Virus record (IMG/VR): IMGVR_UViG_3300031722_000052
Coordinates: 1-45,959 of that record
Strand: one strand, 5' to 3'
From: a virus
Length of the DNA stretch: 45,959 nt
Position numbers and translations under genes: made by a program. The notes under the pieces were generated by a model. It was not told the origin of the DNA. It ran no database searches and worked only from the letters and a program-made list of their open reading frames with translations. Shown here piece by piece: positions 1 to 10,468 of this stretch (positions within the stretch are counted from its first letter, which is position 1; every line of letters starts with the position of its first letter).

Positions 1-99
1 CAGCAGATGCAGTAGCAAGCCCATACGCGAACGTCATAGCTGCTTCTGTATCCATGATCCTAACCTGTCGTAGAGCCTGCTTTTCAATAGCTAGCATAC
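1..99. repeat. Terminal direct repeat, copy 1 (assembly overlap)
   Basis: Bases 1-99 are identical to bases 45861-45959. The repeat lies inside a reading frame that continues in phase across the junction. An exact odd length of 99 within a gene is what a circular de Bruijn graph contig leaves at its ends, so I read it as k-mer overlap and not as the biological terminal repeat. The unique genome is then 45,860 bp. Confidence 0.93.
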
Positions 100-3000
100 C
101 GAAAGACTTAAGGTGCCAGAACAGACTTGATACACCATCCTTGTGGAACAGCATAGAACTCTCACCAGCCATAGCCTTTTGGACTAGTTGGTTAGTAATC
201 CCATTGAGTGACATAGCGAAGATATCAGCATCTTCGTGATCCCAAGCATCAATGCCAAGTTTAACAAGATTTCCATCACCGTCAAACTGAACCGTACCAT
301 TCTGTACGTACCTCTGTAGTCTTCCAACATCATTTTGAGTAAAGCCCATATCGCGAATACGTTCATCGCTAATAAGCCCTCCATCTCTGAAATGCCGTGC
401 AAGTCTATCTGCTGCGGAGGTAACAGCGATACGTTGCTGTGCCCGTCGCATGGCATAGAAGCCAGAGGTAAAGCCCTGTACTCGCGTGGCCTTGTTAAGG
501 AGTCTATCGACATGCCTCATGTACTCACCCTGAGAACTACCTCTCTCAAAGTCATGGATCATATCGTCGCGGAACAGTTTTTCTTCTGGTTGGTAGATAC
601 CCATATGACGCATCTCTGCGACTAGAGGACTATCAATGTTCTTGATACTATCCCTTATCTCATTTGAAGCATGACGGAAGAACTGTTGTACTCCGACTGC
701 TGCAATGTTAGGCCCGAATTCTGCAAGCTGAGTAAGCCCGAGTTGGTTGAGAAGCGCCAAGTTAGTGAGCTTCTTAATTCGACTATAGGTTGGGCTAATG
801 CCCCCATTGACGGGGCCTCCACCAAAGTAACTGTAGATACCATCGAGGAACTTAGCATCTACATGTTTGTCCTTATCGATTGCGTCATTGACGAAGTTAG
901 CAGCACCCGGACCACTAGATACAGACTTACCATTAGCAATCTGCTCTTCACGGATAGCAGCTTTAACATCCTCCCAATCAGCACGGCTAGCAATACCCTT
1001 ACGAGCTAGTGCAGCCAAACCAGAAGTCTTGCGGATACGGTTAGGTGTCATAGTACTAAGGTCTGTGTCAAGCAGGTCCATCATACGGATACCATTGCTG
1101 GACGTATTACGGAAGTCAACATCTAGGCGTTGCTTAGTATGACTAGGCTTACCACGTTCTTCGATAGCACCAGTAATGCGGGTAATCAGACCCTCGATCT
1201 CATGCTGGCTGTGTCCCTGCCTACGAAGGTATTCTTCCAACTCAAGACGGCCATCGCCCTGCAACGTACCGATGACGTTGGCATTAGCACCACTATCATT
1301 AATCTCAGCACGGTGTACAGCAGCATCAGCGTAGGTCCTAGCATCAGCTGGGCGCATAGTAGGATGCTGACCTTGATACTCCTCCGTAAGGGCATCTACG
1401 ATATCATTACGGCTATGACGGCCTGCGTTGATAAGGTTCCTGATCTTAAGGCCAGACCAACGCTGTGGTATATATCCACTACGCTCAACTAGTTTATCAG
1501 TACCAAAGATACCAATCTCACCGGGACGACCCTGACTGATCTTAACATCTAGTTTATAAACATTATCGTGTGCATCAGCAGCAGCTTTAACATTAGGATG
1601 CACTCCGACCATACTTTGACCATCATGATACCTAGACTGTAGCTCATGGATTACCTGCTCATGGAAGTCATCCTTAAGTGAGGTGTCAGTAGCACGCTGC
1701 CAGAAACCAGCATTGTGTACGTCCTTGCCCCATGCTTGATAGTTATCATCAAAGGGTATAAAGGCGTTAGCCATTCCTTGACGATAATGCTCCATGATAC
1801 GGGCAGCAGAACGACCATTGCGGATAACGCCCGAGGCATTCTCCAACAGGTCATAGGCTACTGTCTGTGCAACGTTAGAGCCTGTATTCATCATACGTCC
1901 AAAGTCACTACCAATAGGACTGTTAGATACTACGTCTGCAAAGCGAGATACAGCACGACCCACAGGACCTGCTTTAGCAATTATCTTTGCGTACCCATCA
2001 TTCCAGTCAGTAGCTAGACCAAGTTGTCTCGCACGTGTAGTGGCTGTTTGAATGATGTTAACAAGCTTAGGACTTTGAATGCTTCTAATGCCTGGACCTT
2101 GACTTGCAAGCTGGTTTGCACCAATACCTGCTCTACCTGTAGGGACGCGGGTGTAGGGATCATCGATCTCAGGTAAGTCAACTGCTGGTCTGTCGATATC
2201 ATTGATGTCTATAGCTCCGGGTTTGCGTACTGGTTCTGCGCTTACAGTTACTGCCTCTTTAGCAGCTACCTCGGCATCAATTTTAGCTTGTGCTTCTGCT
2301 TCCCTACCTCTTACAGAGTGATAAGGATCAGGTTCTTGGAAAGTCTCGGCTCTAAGGTCTTCCTTAGCGCGTGGAAGACCATTAGCAATATTCTCACCTA
2401 CTTCATCCAGTGCCTTATTACGGCTAACTAAAGCCTCAGCAACAGGCCCTTTAGAGAGGGCGCCACCTACCCCACCGAATACTGCTCCCATCAAACCAAT
2501 GGTAGGGATAACGGTCCAATCTGAGTTAGGATCAGAGCCTAAGTCTACAGCACCAAGGGCACCACCAGTCAAGGCACCTTTAGCTACACCGCCTAGCAAG
2601 CGCATGGACCGGGCAGCACTAATAGCTAGCTTACCACCTTCACCAAGACCGCCAGACATGAGGGTAACTGGTGCGTCGATGTCGATTAGTCCTGCCAATC
2701 CCTGAGCGACGAACGTACTAACGCCGCCACGGCGAGTGAGTATATCGTTATCCTGCGCACTCTTCTCAGCATCAGCCAGAATAGCCTGCGCTTCAATTGC
2801 GTTATTGGCTTGTCTATATCGCCAGTCTTGTTCAGGGTTAATTCTTTGTCTATTTTGGGCAAGGAAGTCATTAACACCTTTGTTCCAAGTCGGGTCTTCA
2901 GGACCGCTTGTAGCGATACGATCAATATCTTTGTATACTTGTACAGCAATGTTACCTCCACTTGTGAAGGACTTAGACACTGCCTGACCAAATCCTACTG

Positions 3001-3157
3001 TGTCTCTAATATTCTGCGTCTTCTGCTGTTCAGTCCCTATGTCAAGATGATTAGGGTCCCAAGCAGGACTATATGTAGACGCAGGTATAATAGAGCTGGG
3101 CGGATGGGCCACATTTTCCTCATCTTGTAGCACTGCGGCTGCAAAAGGTTCTGCCAT
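1..3157 (-). CDS. Internal virion protein D-like (T7 gp16 position), N-terminal 1052 codons
   Basis: An open frame starts at ATG 3157 and runs off the left edge of the window. It continues in phase at 45860 and stops at 45340, giving a protein of 1225 aa, close to T7 gp16 (1318 aa). The start has an AAGGAG site six bases upstream. The N-terminus begins MAEPFAAAV and is followed by helical and Gly/Ala-rich hydrophobic stretches around residues 150-240, as expected of a core protein ejected into the cell envelope. Unlike T7 gp16, I see no lytic transglycosylase motif at the N-terminus; wall-cleaving domains sit in the preceding gene instead. Position (after a gp15-like gene, before the tail fibre) and length support the call; I see no catalytic motif. 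Confidence 0.8.
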   Translation of the reverse strand, partial: MAEPFAAAVLQDEENVAHPPSSIIPASTYSPAWDPNHLDIGTEQQKTQNIRDTVGFGQAVSKSFTSGGNIAVQVYKDIDRIATSGPEDPTWNKGVNDFLAQNRQRINPEQDWRYRQANNAIEAQAILADAEKSAQDNDILTRRGGVSTFVAQGLAGLIDIDAPVTLMSGGLGEGGKLAISAARSMRLLGGVAKGALTGGALGAVDLGSDPNSDWTVIPTIGLMGAVFGGVGGALSKGPVAEALVSRNKALDEVGENIANGLPRAKEDLRAETFQEPDPYHSVRGREAEAQAKIDAEVAAKEAVTVSAEPVRKPGAIDINDIDRPAVDLPEIDDPYTRVPTGRAGIGANQLASQGPGIRSIQSPKLVNIIQTATTRARQLGLATDWNDGYAKIIAKAGPVGRAVSRFADVVSNSPIGSDFGRMMNTGSNVAQTVAYDLLENASGVIRNGRSAARIMEHYRQGMANAFIPFDDNYQAWGKDVHNAGFWQRATDTSLKDDFHEQVIHELQSRYHDGQSMVGVHPNVKAAADAHDNVYKLDVKISQGRPGEIGIFGTDKLVERSGYIPQRWSGLKIRNLINAGRHSRNDIVDALTEEYQGQHPTMRPADARTYADAAVHRAEINDSGANANVIGTLQGDGRLELEEYLRRQGHSQHEIEGLITRITGAIEERGKPSHTKQRLDVDFRNTSSNGIRMMDLLDTDLSTMTPNRIRKTSGLAALARKGIASRADWEDVKAAIREEQIANGKSVSSGPGAANFVNDAIDKDKHVDAKFLDGIYSYFGGGPVNGGISPTYSRIKKLTNLALLNQLGLTQLAEFGPNIAAVGVQQFFRHASNEIRDSIKNIDSPLVAEMRHMGIYQPEEKLFRDDMIHDFERGSSQGEYMRHVDRLLNKATRVQGFTSGFYAMRRAQQRIAVTSAADRLARHFRDGGLISDERIRDMGFTQNDVGRLQRYVQNGTVQFDGDGNLVKLGIDAWDHEDADIFAMSLNGITNQLVQKAMAGESSMLFHKDGVSSLFWHLKSFGMLAIEKQALRQVRIMDTEAAMTFAYGLATASA

Positions 3158-3199
3158 TTAAGTCTCCTTGGTTAGAGACGGGGATTTCTCCCCGCCTTG

Positions 3200-6100
3200 T
3201 TACTTCTTAAGTTTAAACATAGAGCCGATGTCACCACCTGCCTTAGCAGCACGGGTAGCATCAGTAGGCACTATATTCTCTCCGGGCTGTCCAGAGCCAG
3301 TAGCTTCACGGCCTGCAGTAAGGGCTTTAGCAGCACCCTCTTTAGCAACACGCAGAGCATCAAGTCCGATGTTACTCTCACCTCTAGCAACTACAGACTT
3401 ATACTCAGTCCCGAGCGCCTTAGCATCGATAGTAATCGGCTTACCAACAGTCGTAGTACGGCTATCGTCAGCATAGAGATTAAGGGTCAAAGTACCAGTC
3501 TTAGGATCATAATCAGTCTGATAAGGAGCAGGTGTACCGTTCCAAGAATTACCAGTATAGAGATTGTAATGCGTCTGAGCCCTATCGGACCATAGCGTAC
3601 CCCAATTCTCAGGCTTAGCAGCTTCTTGTTCAAGCTTCCAGTTTAGAGCCTTCTGAGGATCATCCTTAGTAAACTGGTTCTCTCTACCGAACATCTTCTG
3701 GTCCAAGCGCTCACCGGCTGTATAAGAGCCCATGACTACCTGATTACCAATGATGACTCCATCATTAGCAGCATCTGTCTTAGCTTTCTCAATAGAGACG
3801 TCCATAGGTTCCCGGTTGTTGGTATGGTGAAAGATATCTGCTTTCTGCTGAATGTAACTTTGGATAACATCGGAGCTATGCTCTAGTACATCTTTTACAT
3901 TGTCATTAGTATAAGCAGAGGTCATACCAAATAAACTTTGATACCATGTCAAGTCACTACTAAGACCATTAACTGTATTTTTAACAGCATCATTTACTTT
4001 AGCAGTGTACTCACCTGTACGCTTAATCTCTGTCTCAATAGGAACAGGAGAGTTAAGCTGTTCACTGGCTTTGCGTATAGCACTATCTAAGTTCATATCG
4101 CCAGCATAGTTTAGCTTAGCTGTTTCAAAGAAAGTACGGGCTTGAGGGTTCTCAATCATCTTAGCCATGTAGGCTGGTCCGATCTTAGGATTATTAGACA
4201 TCTGCATATACTGGTCAACAGCATCCAGAGTAGTCTTGTCTACAGTACCGTCTTTCTTTACGACACTGCCAAGAACAGCAGAAGCCATAGAATTACCGAA
4301 TTTAGTATCCGGTACGTCTTGCTTTGCGAGGTTCTCGTATACTTCCTTGACTGCAGCAGGTCCAGCTTCTTCTGGTTTAATGCGCTTTGCTTGTACATCA
4401 GCGGCGTACCTATCTTGAACTGACTTCTTAAGGGTATCAATACCATACTGTACAGCAGGTACGTCTACCGTATTACCATTATCGTCTACAGAAGGATGAG
4501 TACCAGTAGCACCTTTAAGACCATAGCCTTTAGCGAGTGCAGTCTTAACAGTAGTCTCGACTACCTGTTCTTTAGCCTTCTTTTCCATCTCTACTTTGAG
4601 TGCAGATTTAAGCTCGTTCTGGTGCTGTTCTTGTTTAGCATACATAGAAGATACAAGGTTGTTAGTAACTGCCTCTTTAACACCGAGACGTTTACCAGCA
4701 TCAATCATATTCTGTGCAGCTTCATGAGCCTCCAGACGACCAGTTTCGATACCATTGTACTGACTAGCAGCAAGGTCTCTCAACTCAATCGGGACGATAC
4801 TCTCACCAGCGGCAGCACCTTTATTGATCTCAGTAGTTACTTCTCTAGCAAGAGATTTACCTTCTGTATCAGACAGGTTACGCTGCTTGAACTGATTAGT
4901 AACATAGTCGATACCATCTTGTACGGTAGGGAAAGAACCCGAGGTAGCTTTAGCTAGTGTATCCGCCTTGAACTTCTCTTTGTCACCATCGTACTTCTTA
5001 TCCTGCTCGTCATCGAAGTGTTGCTTAGCCTTCTGGATACGATCAACTTGTTGAGGCGTAGCACCATAGGATAGAAGTCCCCCTACACCTCCTGCATCAT
5101 TAAAGACTGTATCGTCTCCATTAGCAAGGCTACGTTCCATGGCGTCCGTGAGAACGACTGCTTTCGCGTCCGTGTGCAGGGGAGAGTTTGCCATGAAAGT
5201 CTGAATGCGGTTCCGTCCTGCCCTCGTAGGCGCGTTTTCGTCGCTCGGTAGTCCGATAGTAGCGGCCTGAGCCGAAGCGCTTCCAGCAGGCGCTATGGAC
5301 GATTGGGAGGCAGGGACATTTTTCGCCACTTGCTGAAACCAGCTAGGTGCCTTGTCCATATTAGCAGCGTGCTTATCAAACATGAACCAACTAGCGCCAG
5401 TACCTGTCTGATCTTTAAGGTCAACATGTAGCATGTTCTTATCATTGCTGTAGGTTATAAAGCGCTTAGCGCCTCGTGCCTGCAACTCTGCAACTAGCTG
5501 TGTACGCTTAGCATCATCCATACCAGACATATCAATGTCAGCAGCATCTCCATGAGTATGCTCTCCGCCACCATTACCCTTAGCAGCCTCTACAGGACTA
5601 TTAGGAGAACGATAACCAGAAGTAACAATGAGCTTGGAACCCAGAGCAGAACTAGCACCAGAAAGAACTGACGCAAGCTGTGGCTGGATATTCTCATGAG
5701 CATTACCAGTGAAGACAACGTTACCTCCTGCAGTCTGTGCAGCAACGGCAGCAGAACTACCAGTGAATACATGTCCACCGATCTTAATAGCTTTACCAGA
5801 CTTCTCGACCTCAGCAGCGGCCCAATCAGGGTCTTTACCCTCCTTCATACCTTTAGGCGACCAGTAGTGAGTAGCACCACCAGTCTGGTCTACGATATGC
5901 CCATCCAGTGCAGCTAGAGCAATCTGCCTAGCCTGCTGATATGCAGGGCTGTTAGGATTGATATTCTGCGGATTGTTACCGCCATTAGGCTGTGCGTTCC
6001 ATGCAGAGAACTGCATAGGCTGTTTGACTACACCTGATACAGTGTGCGGAAAGCGTGGGTCTTGAGTACGATTAACAATGACATTAGCCACTGCTGCCAT

Positions 6101-6847
6101 ACCGCCTGGACCCTCACCACCTGCCTCACCTAGCAGGGTTCTAGTCATATCGTCTACGTCAGTATCTGTATAGCTCTTTACAGATGGGGCAACAACACTA
6201 TCGCTAACACGAAGCTGTCCATTAAGTACGGGATAAGTCGCGTCAGTTTGTACGTGTGCGCCGGTTTGCAAATAGTTACTTGCTGCGCCAATGCTTCTCT
6301 GTTCGGCATAATCGTTATGTGCCTTTGCTTGTGCTGCCGATAGACGGGGAGCAATATCTCCCCATGAGGCTAATGCCGTCTTACGGACCATAGGGTCATT
6401 AGGGAGACTGTCAAAGTATGCCTTCTGCTGTTGCTTAAGCCGCGACTGATAGGCTGCAGGATCATCCTGCTTACCGTCACCATCGATATACTGGCTTTCA
6501 CTCATGAGAAAATCATTACCCTTGGCGGCAGCATCCATAGCATACGCGCCTTGCAACTCATACTGATTACCAGTTGCAGCAATCTCTGCGGTTGTCTTGC
6601 CAGAAGCATAAGCGATCTTACCGTCTACTACAGAGGCATCGTTCTGCTGCTGATTAATCTGTCCAAGTGTAGCGGAGATACCATCGAGAATACCGAGGGC
6701 ACCCATACGCTGCTTAGCAATGGCAGCTTGTCCACCATCTGCTTGCGGGTTCCTTATACCATACGTTGGTAGAGAACGGTCCGCTCCCTTCGAATTAGGG
6801 TTAAAGGCTAACGGGTCGCCTACTACATCTCTAAGGCCATCAGCCAT
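3200..6847 (-). CDS. Internal virion protein with SleB-type and M15-type peptidoglycan hydrolase domains
   Basis: This 1215-aa protein occupies the T7 gene 15 position, between gp14-like and gp16-like genes. Residues about 228-362 match the cell-wall hydrolase SleB/CwlJ (Hydrolase_2) pattern, with a likely catalytic Glu241 in LLGEAGGE and the VANVIVNR helix after it. Residues about 400-478 match the peptidase M15 (D-Ala-D-Ala carboxypeptidase-like) fold, with SGYRSP, then His430, Asp437 and His474 as likely zinc ligands. The remaining roughly 740 residues are Lys/Ala/Gln-rich and probably helical. The start overlaps the upstream stop (TAATG). The likely role is local wall degradation and channel formation during DNA ejection. 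T7-like phages usually carry a single lytic domain, and on gp16, so this layout is unusual. The domain calls come from motif reading only. Confidence 0.85.
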   Translation of the reverse strand: MADGLRDVVGDPLAFNPNSKGADRSLPTYGIRNPQADGGQAAIAKQRMGALGILDGISATLGQINQQQNDASVVDGKIAYASGKTTAEIAATGNQYELQGAYAMDAAAKGNDFLMSESQYIDGDGKQDDPAAYQSRLKQQQKAYFDSLPNDPMVRKTALASWGDIAPRLSAAQAKAHNDYAEQRSIGAASNYLQTGAHVQTDATYPVLNGQLRVSDSVVAPSVKSYTDTDVDDMTRTLLGEAGGEGPGGMAAVANVIVNRTQDPRFPHTVSGVVKQPMQFSAWNAQPNGGNNPQNINPNSPAYQQARQIALAALDGHIVDQTGGATHYWSPKGMKEGKDPDWAAAEVEKSGKAIKIGGHVFTGSSAAVAAQTAGGNVVFTGNAHENIQPQLASVLSGASSALGSKLIVTSGYRSPNSPVEAAKGNGGGEHTHGDAADIDMSGMDDAKRTQLVAELQARGAKRFITYSNDKNMLHVDLKDQTGTGASWFMFDKHAANMDKAPSWFQQVAKNVPASQSSIAPAGSASAQAATIGLPSDENAPTRAGRNRIQTFMANSPLHTDAKAVVLTDAMERSLANGDDTVFNDAGGVGGLLSYGATPQQVDRIQKAKQHFDDEQDKKYDGDKEKFKADTLAKATSGSFPTVQDGIDYVTNQFKQRNLSDTEGKSLAREVTTEINKGAAAGESIVPIELRDLAASQYNGIETGRLEAHEAAQNMIDAGKRLGVKEAVTNNLVSSMYAKQEQHQNELKSALKVEMEKKAKEQVVETTVKTALAKGYGLKGATGTHPSVDDNGNTVDVPAVQYGIDTLKKSVQDRYAADVQAKRIKPEEAGPAAVKEVYENLAKQDVPDTKFGNSMASAVLGSVVKKDGTVDKTTLDAVDQYMQMSNNPKIGPAYMAKMIENPQARTFFETAKLNYAGDMNLDSAIRKASEQLNSPVPIETEIKRTGEYTAKVNDAVKNTVNGLSSDLTWYQSLFGMTSAYTNDNVKDVLEHSSDVIQSYIQQKADIFHHTNNREPMDVSIEKAKTDAANDGVIIGNQVVMGSYTAGERLDQKMFGRENQFTKDDPQKALNWKLEQEAAKPENWGTLWSDRAQTHYNLYTGNSWNGTPAPYQTDYDPKTGTLTLNLYADDSRTTTVGKPITIDAKALGTEYKSVVARGESNIGLDALRVAKEGAAKALTAGREATGSGQPGENIVPTDATRAAKAGGDIGSMFKLKK

Positions 6848-7383
6848 TACACATCTACCTTATACTTGCCAAGCTTAAACTTGGAATTGATGAACTCACT
6901 ACCTATGTCACCAGCAGCGCCTAGCAAGGAGCTAGCGATAGAGGGCGAGGGGATAGACTTCTTGTCTAGCTGTAGCTCTGTCTGTAGATTACTCTGTGCC
7001 TGTTGATTGCGGATGCTCTCAACGGAATAGTTGTAATCTGTAAGCAGCGCGTGCTGTGCATTAGCGGCATTATTCTTAATGTCCTGCATTACTAGATTAA
7101 CTGAGTTACCCTCAGTACCAGTAGCACCAGCAGCCACGTCAGCAGAGGCCGAAGTTTTATACTCCGACACTCTAAGGTTATACGCCTCACGTGCAGTGCG
7201 TTCAGCTAGCATACCCTCATTCTCTGTGAGGTTATTCTGATTGTTCGCATTCTGCAGTCGGGTCATCTGATTATTGTATTTCTGCCATGCTCGATCTGAC
7301 TTCGCTTGCTGGCTGGCAATAACGAAACTGCCAACCGCTTTGAATGCAGATAGGGCACCTTGGGTTTCCCAATTGGCCCACAT
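6847..7383 (-). CDS. Internal virion protein B-like (T7 gp14 position)
   Basis: A 178-aa protein lies between the tail tubular protein B gene and the large internal virion protein, the place of T7 gene 14. It starts MWANWETQGAL, has a hydrophobic stretch near residues 10-25, and is then rich in Gln, Asn and Ala with probable coiled-coil character. Another small Gly/Ala segment (SSLLGAAGDIG) lies near the C-terminus. T7 gp14 is 196 aa and inserts in the outer membrane during ejection. Start and stop overlap both neighbours (TAATG), implying translational coupling. Sequence motifs are weak, so the call rests on size, composition and order. Confidence 0.75.
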   Translation of the reverse strand: MWANWETQGALSAFKAVGSFVIASQQAKSDRAWQKYNNQMTRLQNANNQNNLTENEGMLAERTAREAYNLRVSEYKTSASADVAAGATGTEGNSVNLVMQDIKNNAANAQHALLTDYNYSVESIRNQQAQSNLQTELQLDKKSIPSPSIASSLLGAAGDIGSEFINSKFKLGKYKVDV

Positions 7384-9842
7384 TAATTCGTACTCCCGCC
7401 TGTGGAGATGCGCTGTCCGCGCTTGTTAACAGTACCCTCCCATTCAATATCAAGGATAGTCATAGGCCAGTGAGCATCAGAGATGATCTTAATGGTCCCA
7501 TTCTCTACCTTCTCTTTAAAGGGAAGATTAAATACTCGGTCGCTAATACCGGGGATACCAACAATACTATCGGCGTCATTAATAGAGTAGCCCTCATAAG
7601 CAACAATAGCAGAGTTACCCCACTTGGTTAGTTTCTGACCGAGGATACGGCCTGTAGCTTCGCAGGTGATAATAAACTGATTGATAATCATACGGGCATT
7701 ATTAATGACGACATTGTCTTTGTCTTTCATCCTGGGCATAGTAGGTTCATACTCACTGTCGAAGTTAATACCGACGACAATATTACCGCCTAGCATATCT
7801 TCGCGCAAGTTAATTACCCACTGTCCAGCTACGAATGCTCGACTAGTAATGGTAACCTTCATACCTGGATGAGGGCAATCTTCTCCCTGCATTACAATAA
7901 GGTCTTGGTCATTCAGCCATGAATAAGGCAGAGCAAATGCGGAGTTAACTCCTGACACATCAAACTTAGCGTCTGAGTACATTGGGTAGTTAACCCCCAC
8001 CTCATCCTGAATATCCAGAGACATTCTTAGAAGGTATTGCTCAGAGCCTACATTAATGATGAAGTAAATAAGCTCATCATCAAAGAAGCTAAATATATTA
8101 TCTTTACTGAATACCCACTTGTGCCATGCCGATTGTACCTTAGCACTATCCGACCAGATAAACTGGTATGGATAAATAGTAGCTTGGTCTGTATCCGTAT
8201 GCACCAAAAGGTGATCGAAGTTAGACGTACTACTAAGATGCTTAGGCCCACCAACAATGTAGTTCTTAATGTGCTGAGTAATAGGTCTGGTATCGTTGAT
8301 ATCAGTACCGCCCTCAGTGTAGAACTCCCGGATACCTGTATACCTGCCGAACTTAGTAGCAAAGAACACATTCCGGCCTGATGGTTGAGGCTTGGCTGTA
8401 AGGTCTGCCTCGAAGCTAGTCGTCAGCACTAGGGCTGCATTACTAGGCGTCAAGGCTGTACGGCCGAACACAACGAACTGACCACTGTCCGAGAACATAA
8501 CCATGTCTTTGTTATGAGCAACAGCATACCTAAGTACCGTAGCATAAGCAGCCTGCGACGTAATATCGATAGGGTCTGCATCTGTCAGAGTACTCGCTGA
8601 ACCAATCCAGAAGTTTGTATACTTCTTACTCCTGCTGGCTACCCACGAGGTGCCTGCTAGGAATACCAGGCGTGACTGAAAGATCGCCATATCCTGTACT
8701 GTCCTACCAATGAAGGATGGTAGCGGGTTAGTCGTATCTGTGCCTACTGTTCTATCCGGCCATACCTCGCTGCTCAGAGTAAATCTCTGTGTAGTGGTAT
8801 TGAAGGTTAACAGTCGCGGCATAGTAGAAGGATTGAACTTAGTCAAGATACCGGGTGCTGCCGCCTCATACCAAGCACCTGATGTACCAAAGCCTGTCCC
8901 ATCTGTAGTATAGCTATCATTAACGAAATGAAGCCACAAGTCTTCTGAGGGGTCAGTCTCTTTAGCCACGCGCACTACATAGTTATGTGGAGCGTATCTA
9001 GGAAGATCAGCAACATCAGGAACACTGTTAGTCAATATCTTAGCATTGATATTACCTGCATCGTCACTAATGGTAGCAGTGAAGGGTGGGGAGTTTACCA
9101 AAGTAACTACCACTACGTCATCCTGCTGCACAAGTACCCATCCAGACCCGGCGACCATATAGCCCCCACGTACAAATGTAGCACCGTCTGCATTATGAAA
9201 CTGTACTGGTACAGCGTCTGAATTAGTATGTGTAAGACACCACGCAAGCACATTAGCAATATAGGCAGTACCCACGTACTGTGCATCAACTGGATCAGTA
9301 CCATCTACAGTCTTATGTTGAGCATACAGAGTACCATTGATGTAAATAGAATACGTCTTACCATATGCTCCACCAAGTATCTGGAAGATAGCAGAAGAAT
9401 TACCAGTACCAGTTACGTTATTCCAGTACGTAGCAATAGTGCTCAGCATAGCAGTAACCACACCATTGTTAGCAAGGTACGTCTGATCTTTAACCGAAGC
9501 TATAGACCATGAGCCTGCCTGAGCAAAGTAAGCAGACTGATCACCTACTACGTCTACTGGAAACTCTACAGCGTTATAATCGAATACACGAATACCTGTA
9601 TTACGAATAGAGACTAGGCATTTCTTACCATCAGGAGTAAGGATAGTACCCCATCCCCTAACGTTAGCAATATCGTTACTTCCGACAATACCTACTAGAT
9701 CACTACCAGGTCTACGAGTAAGACCCTTAACAGGATCACTACTCATATTGACTTGCTCAGTGCACTGGCCTGGAAGCCTGTCTCTAGTAGGCTGTTGGCT
9801 TACACCCTGCAAGAGTGTCTTAAGGCTTCCATCTGCCTTCAT
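7383..9842 (-). CDS. Tail tubular protein B (T7 gp12-like nozzle)
   Basis: This 819-aa protein (T7 gp12 is 794 aa) starts MKADGSLKTLLQGVSQQP and continues with RLPGQCTEQVNMSSDPVKGL and RRPGSDL, the N-terminal signature of T7-like tail tubular protein B. The rest is beta-rich, as in the beta-propeller nozzle. It forms the lower tail tube to which fibres and gatekeeper contacts attach. The start overlaps the stop of the tail tubular A gene (ATGA), and the stop overlaps the next start (TAATG). Confidence 0.95.
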   Translation of the reverse strand: MKADGSLKTLLQGVSQQPTRDRLPGQCTEQVNMSSDPVKGLTRRPGSDLVGIVGSNDIANVRGWGTILTPDGKKCLVSIRNTGIRVFDYNAVEFPVDVVGDQSAYFAQAGSWSIASVKDQTYLANNGVVTAMLSTIATYWNNVTGTGNSSAIFQILGGAYGKTYSIYINGTLYAQHKTVDGTDPVDAQYVGTAYIANVLAWCLTHTNSDAVPVQFHNADGATFVRGGYMVAGSGWVLVQQDDVVVVTLVNSPPFTATISDDAGNINAKILTNSVPDVADLPRYAPHNYVVRVAKETDPSEDLWLHFVNDSYTTDGTGFGTSGAWYEAAAPGILTKFNPSTMPRLLTFNTTTQRFTLSSEVWPDRTVGTDTTNPLPSFIGRTVQDMAIFQSRLVFLAGTSWVASRSKKYTNFWIGSASTLTDADPIDITSQAAYATVLRYAVAHNKDMVMFSDSGQFVVFGRTALTPSNAALVLTTSFEADLTAKPQPSGRNVFFATKFGRYTGIREFYTEGGTDINDTRPITQHIKNYIVGGPKHLSSTSNFDHLLVHTDTDQATIYPYQFIWSDSAKVQSAWHKWVFSKDNIFSFFDDELIYFIINVGSEQYLLRMSLDIQDEVGVNYPMYSDAKFDVSGVNSAFALPYSWLNDQDLIVMQGEDCPHPGMKVTITSRAFVAGQWVINLREDMLGGNIVVGINFDSEYEPTMPRMKDKDNVVINNARMIINQFIITCEATGRILGQKLTKWGNSAIVAYEGYSINDADSIVGIPGISDRVFNLPFKEKVENGTIKIISDAHWPMTILDIEWEGTVNKRGQRISTGGSTN

Positions 9843-10468
9843 ACTAGCATACCTCCAATAATTCTTGGGTCTCTACTGGAACTGATACTGTTAAATCTCA
9901 AAGATTGAGCAGCAGGAGTTTCCAGAGCATTCGGATTAACGGCCTTCAAGTTCTCAGCGAACAGCAAAGCCCACGCCTTAGCAGTCTCTCTTTGGATTAA
10001 TTGATACACATTGGCATCACCATCATCAGACAAGAAAGCTTGCTCAGCAGCGTACCATTTTAGATAGGTAGCAGCTTGTGCAGGCAAGTCGGCATAGTCA
10101 ATGCGCAATACGATATCGGCCCATACTGCCACATTGAGTACATTAGTATGAGCATAACTATCATAGATGAATAGACCTCTCTTTACAAAGCGGGACCTAT
10201 CTCTAGCAGGAAGTTGCATAAGAGAGCACTGCGTCACAACGAAACTTAATGTCTCTGCTGGAACTTGCACCCTCCCTTCACTGTCAGGTATAAGCTTGAT
10301 ACTCTGCTCCTTATTAAACCACCAGCCACGGGACTGAAAGTCTTTGTCTGCGTCAGCTAGCCTAGTACGGGCTGCGAGTACAGACGGGTGTGATGTCTCT
10401 AGTGTAGGTGTAGGACTTTCTCCACATTTCTGCAGGATAAAGTTTACGAGATCGCGCTCGTCATACAT
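9839..10468 (-). CDS. Tail tubular protein A (T7 gp11-like adaptor)
   Basis: A 209-aa protein starting MYDERDLVNFILQKCGES. It is followed by the conserved early helix LAARTRLADADKDFQSRGWWFN, typical of T7 gp11 (196 aa), which forms the dodecameric adaptor between portal and nozzle. I place the start at 10468 and not at the upstream in-frame codon, because the extension would run through the U-tract of the capsid terminator. The end overlaps the tail tubular B start by ATGA. Confidence 0.93.
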   Translation of the reverse strand: MYDERDLVNFILQKCGESPTPTLETSHPSVLAARTRLADADKDFQSRGWWFNKEQSIKLIPDSEGRVQVPAETLSFVVTQCSLMQLPARDRSRFVKRGLFIYDSYAHTNVLNVAVWADIVLRIDYADLPAQAATYLKWYAAEQAFLSDDGDANVYQLIQRETAKAWALLFAENLKAVNPNALETPAAQSLRFNSISSSRDPRIIGGMLV

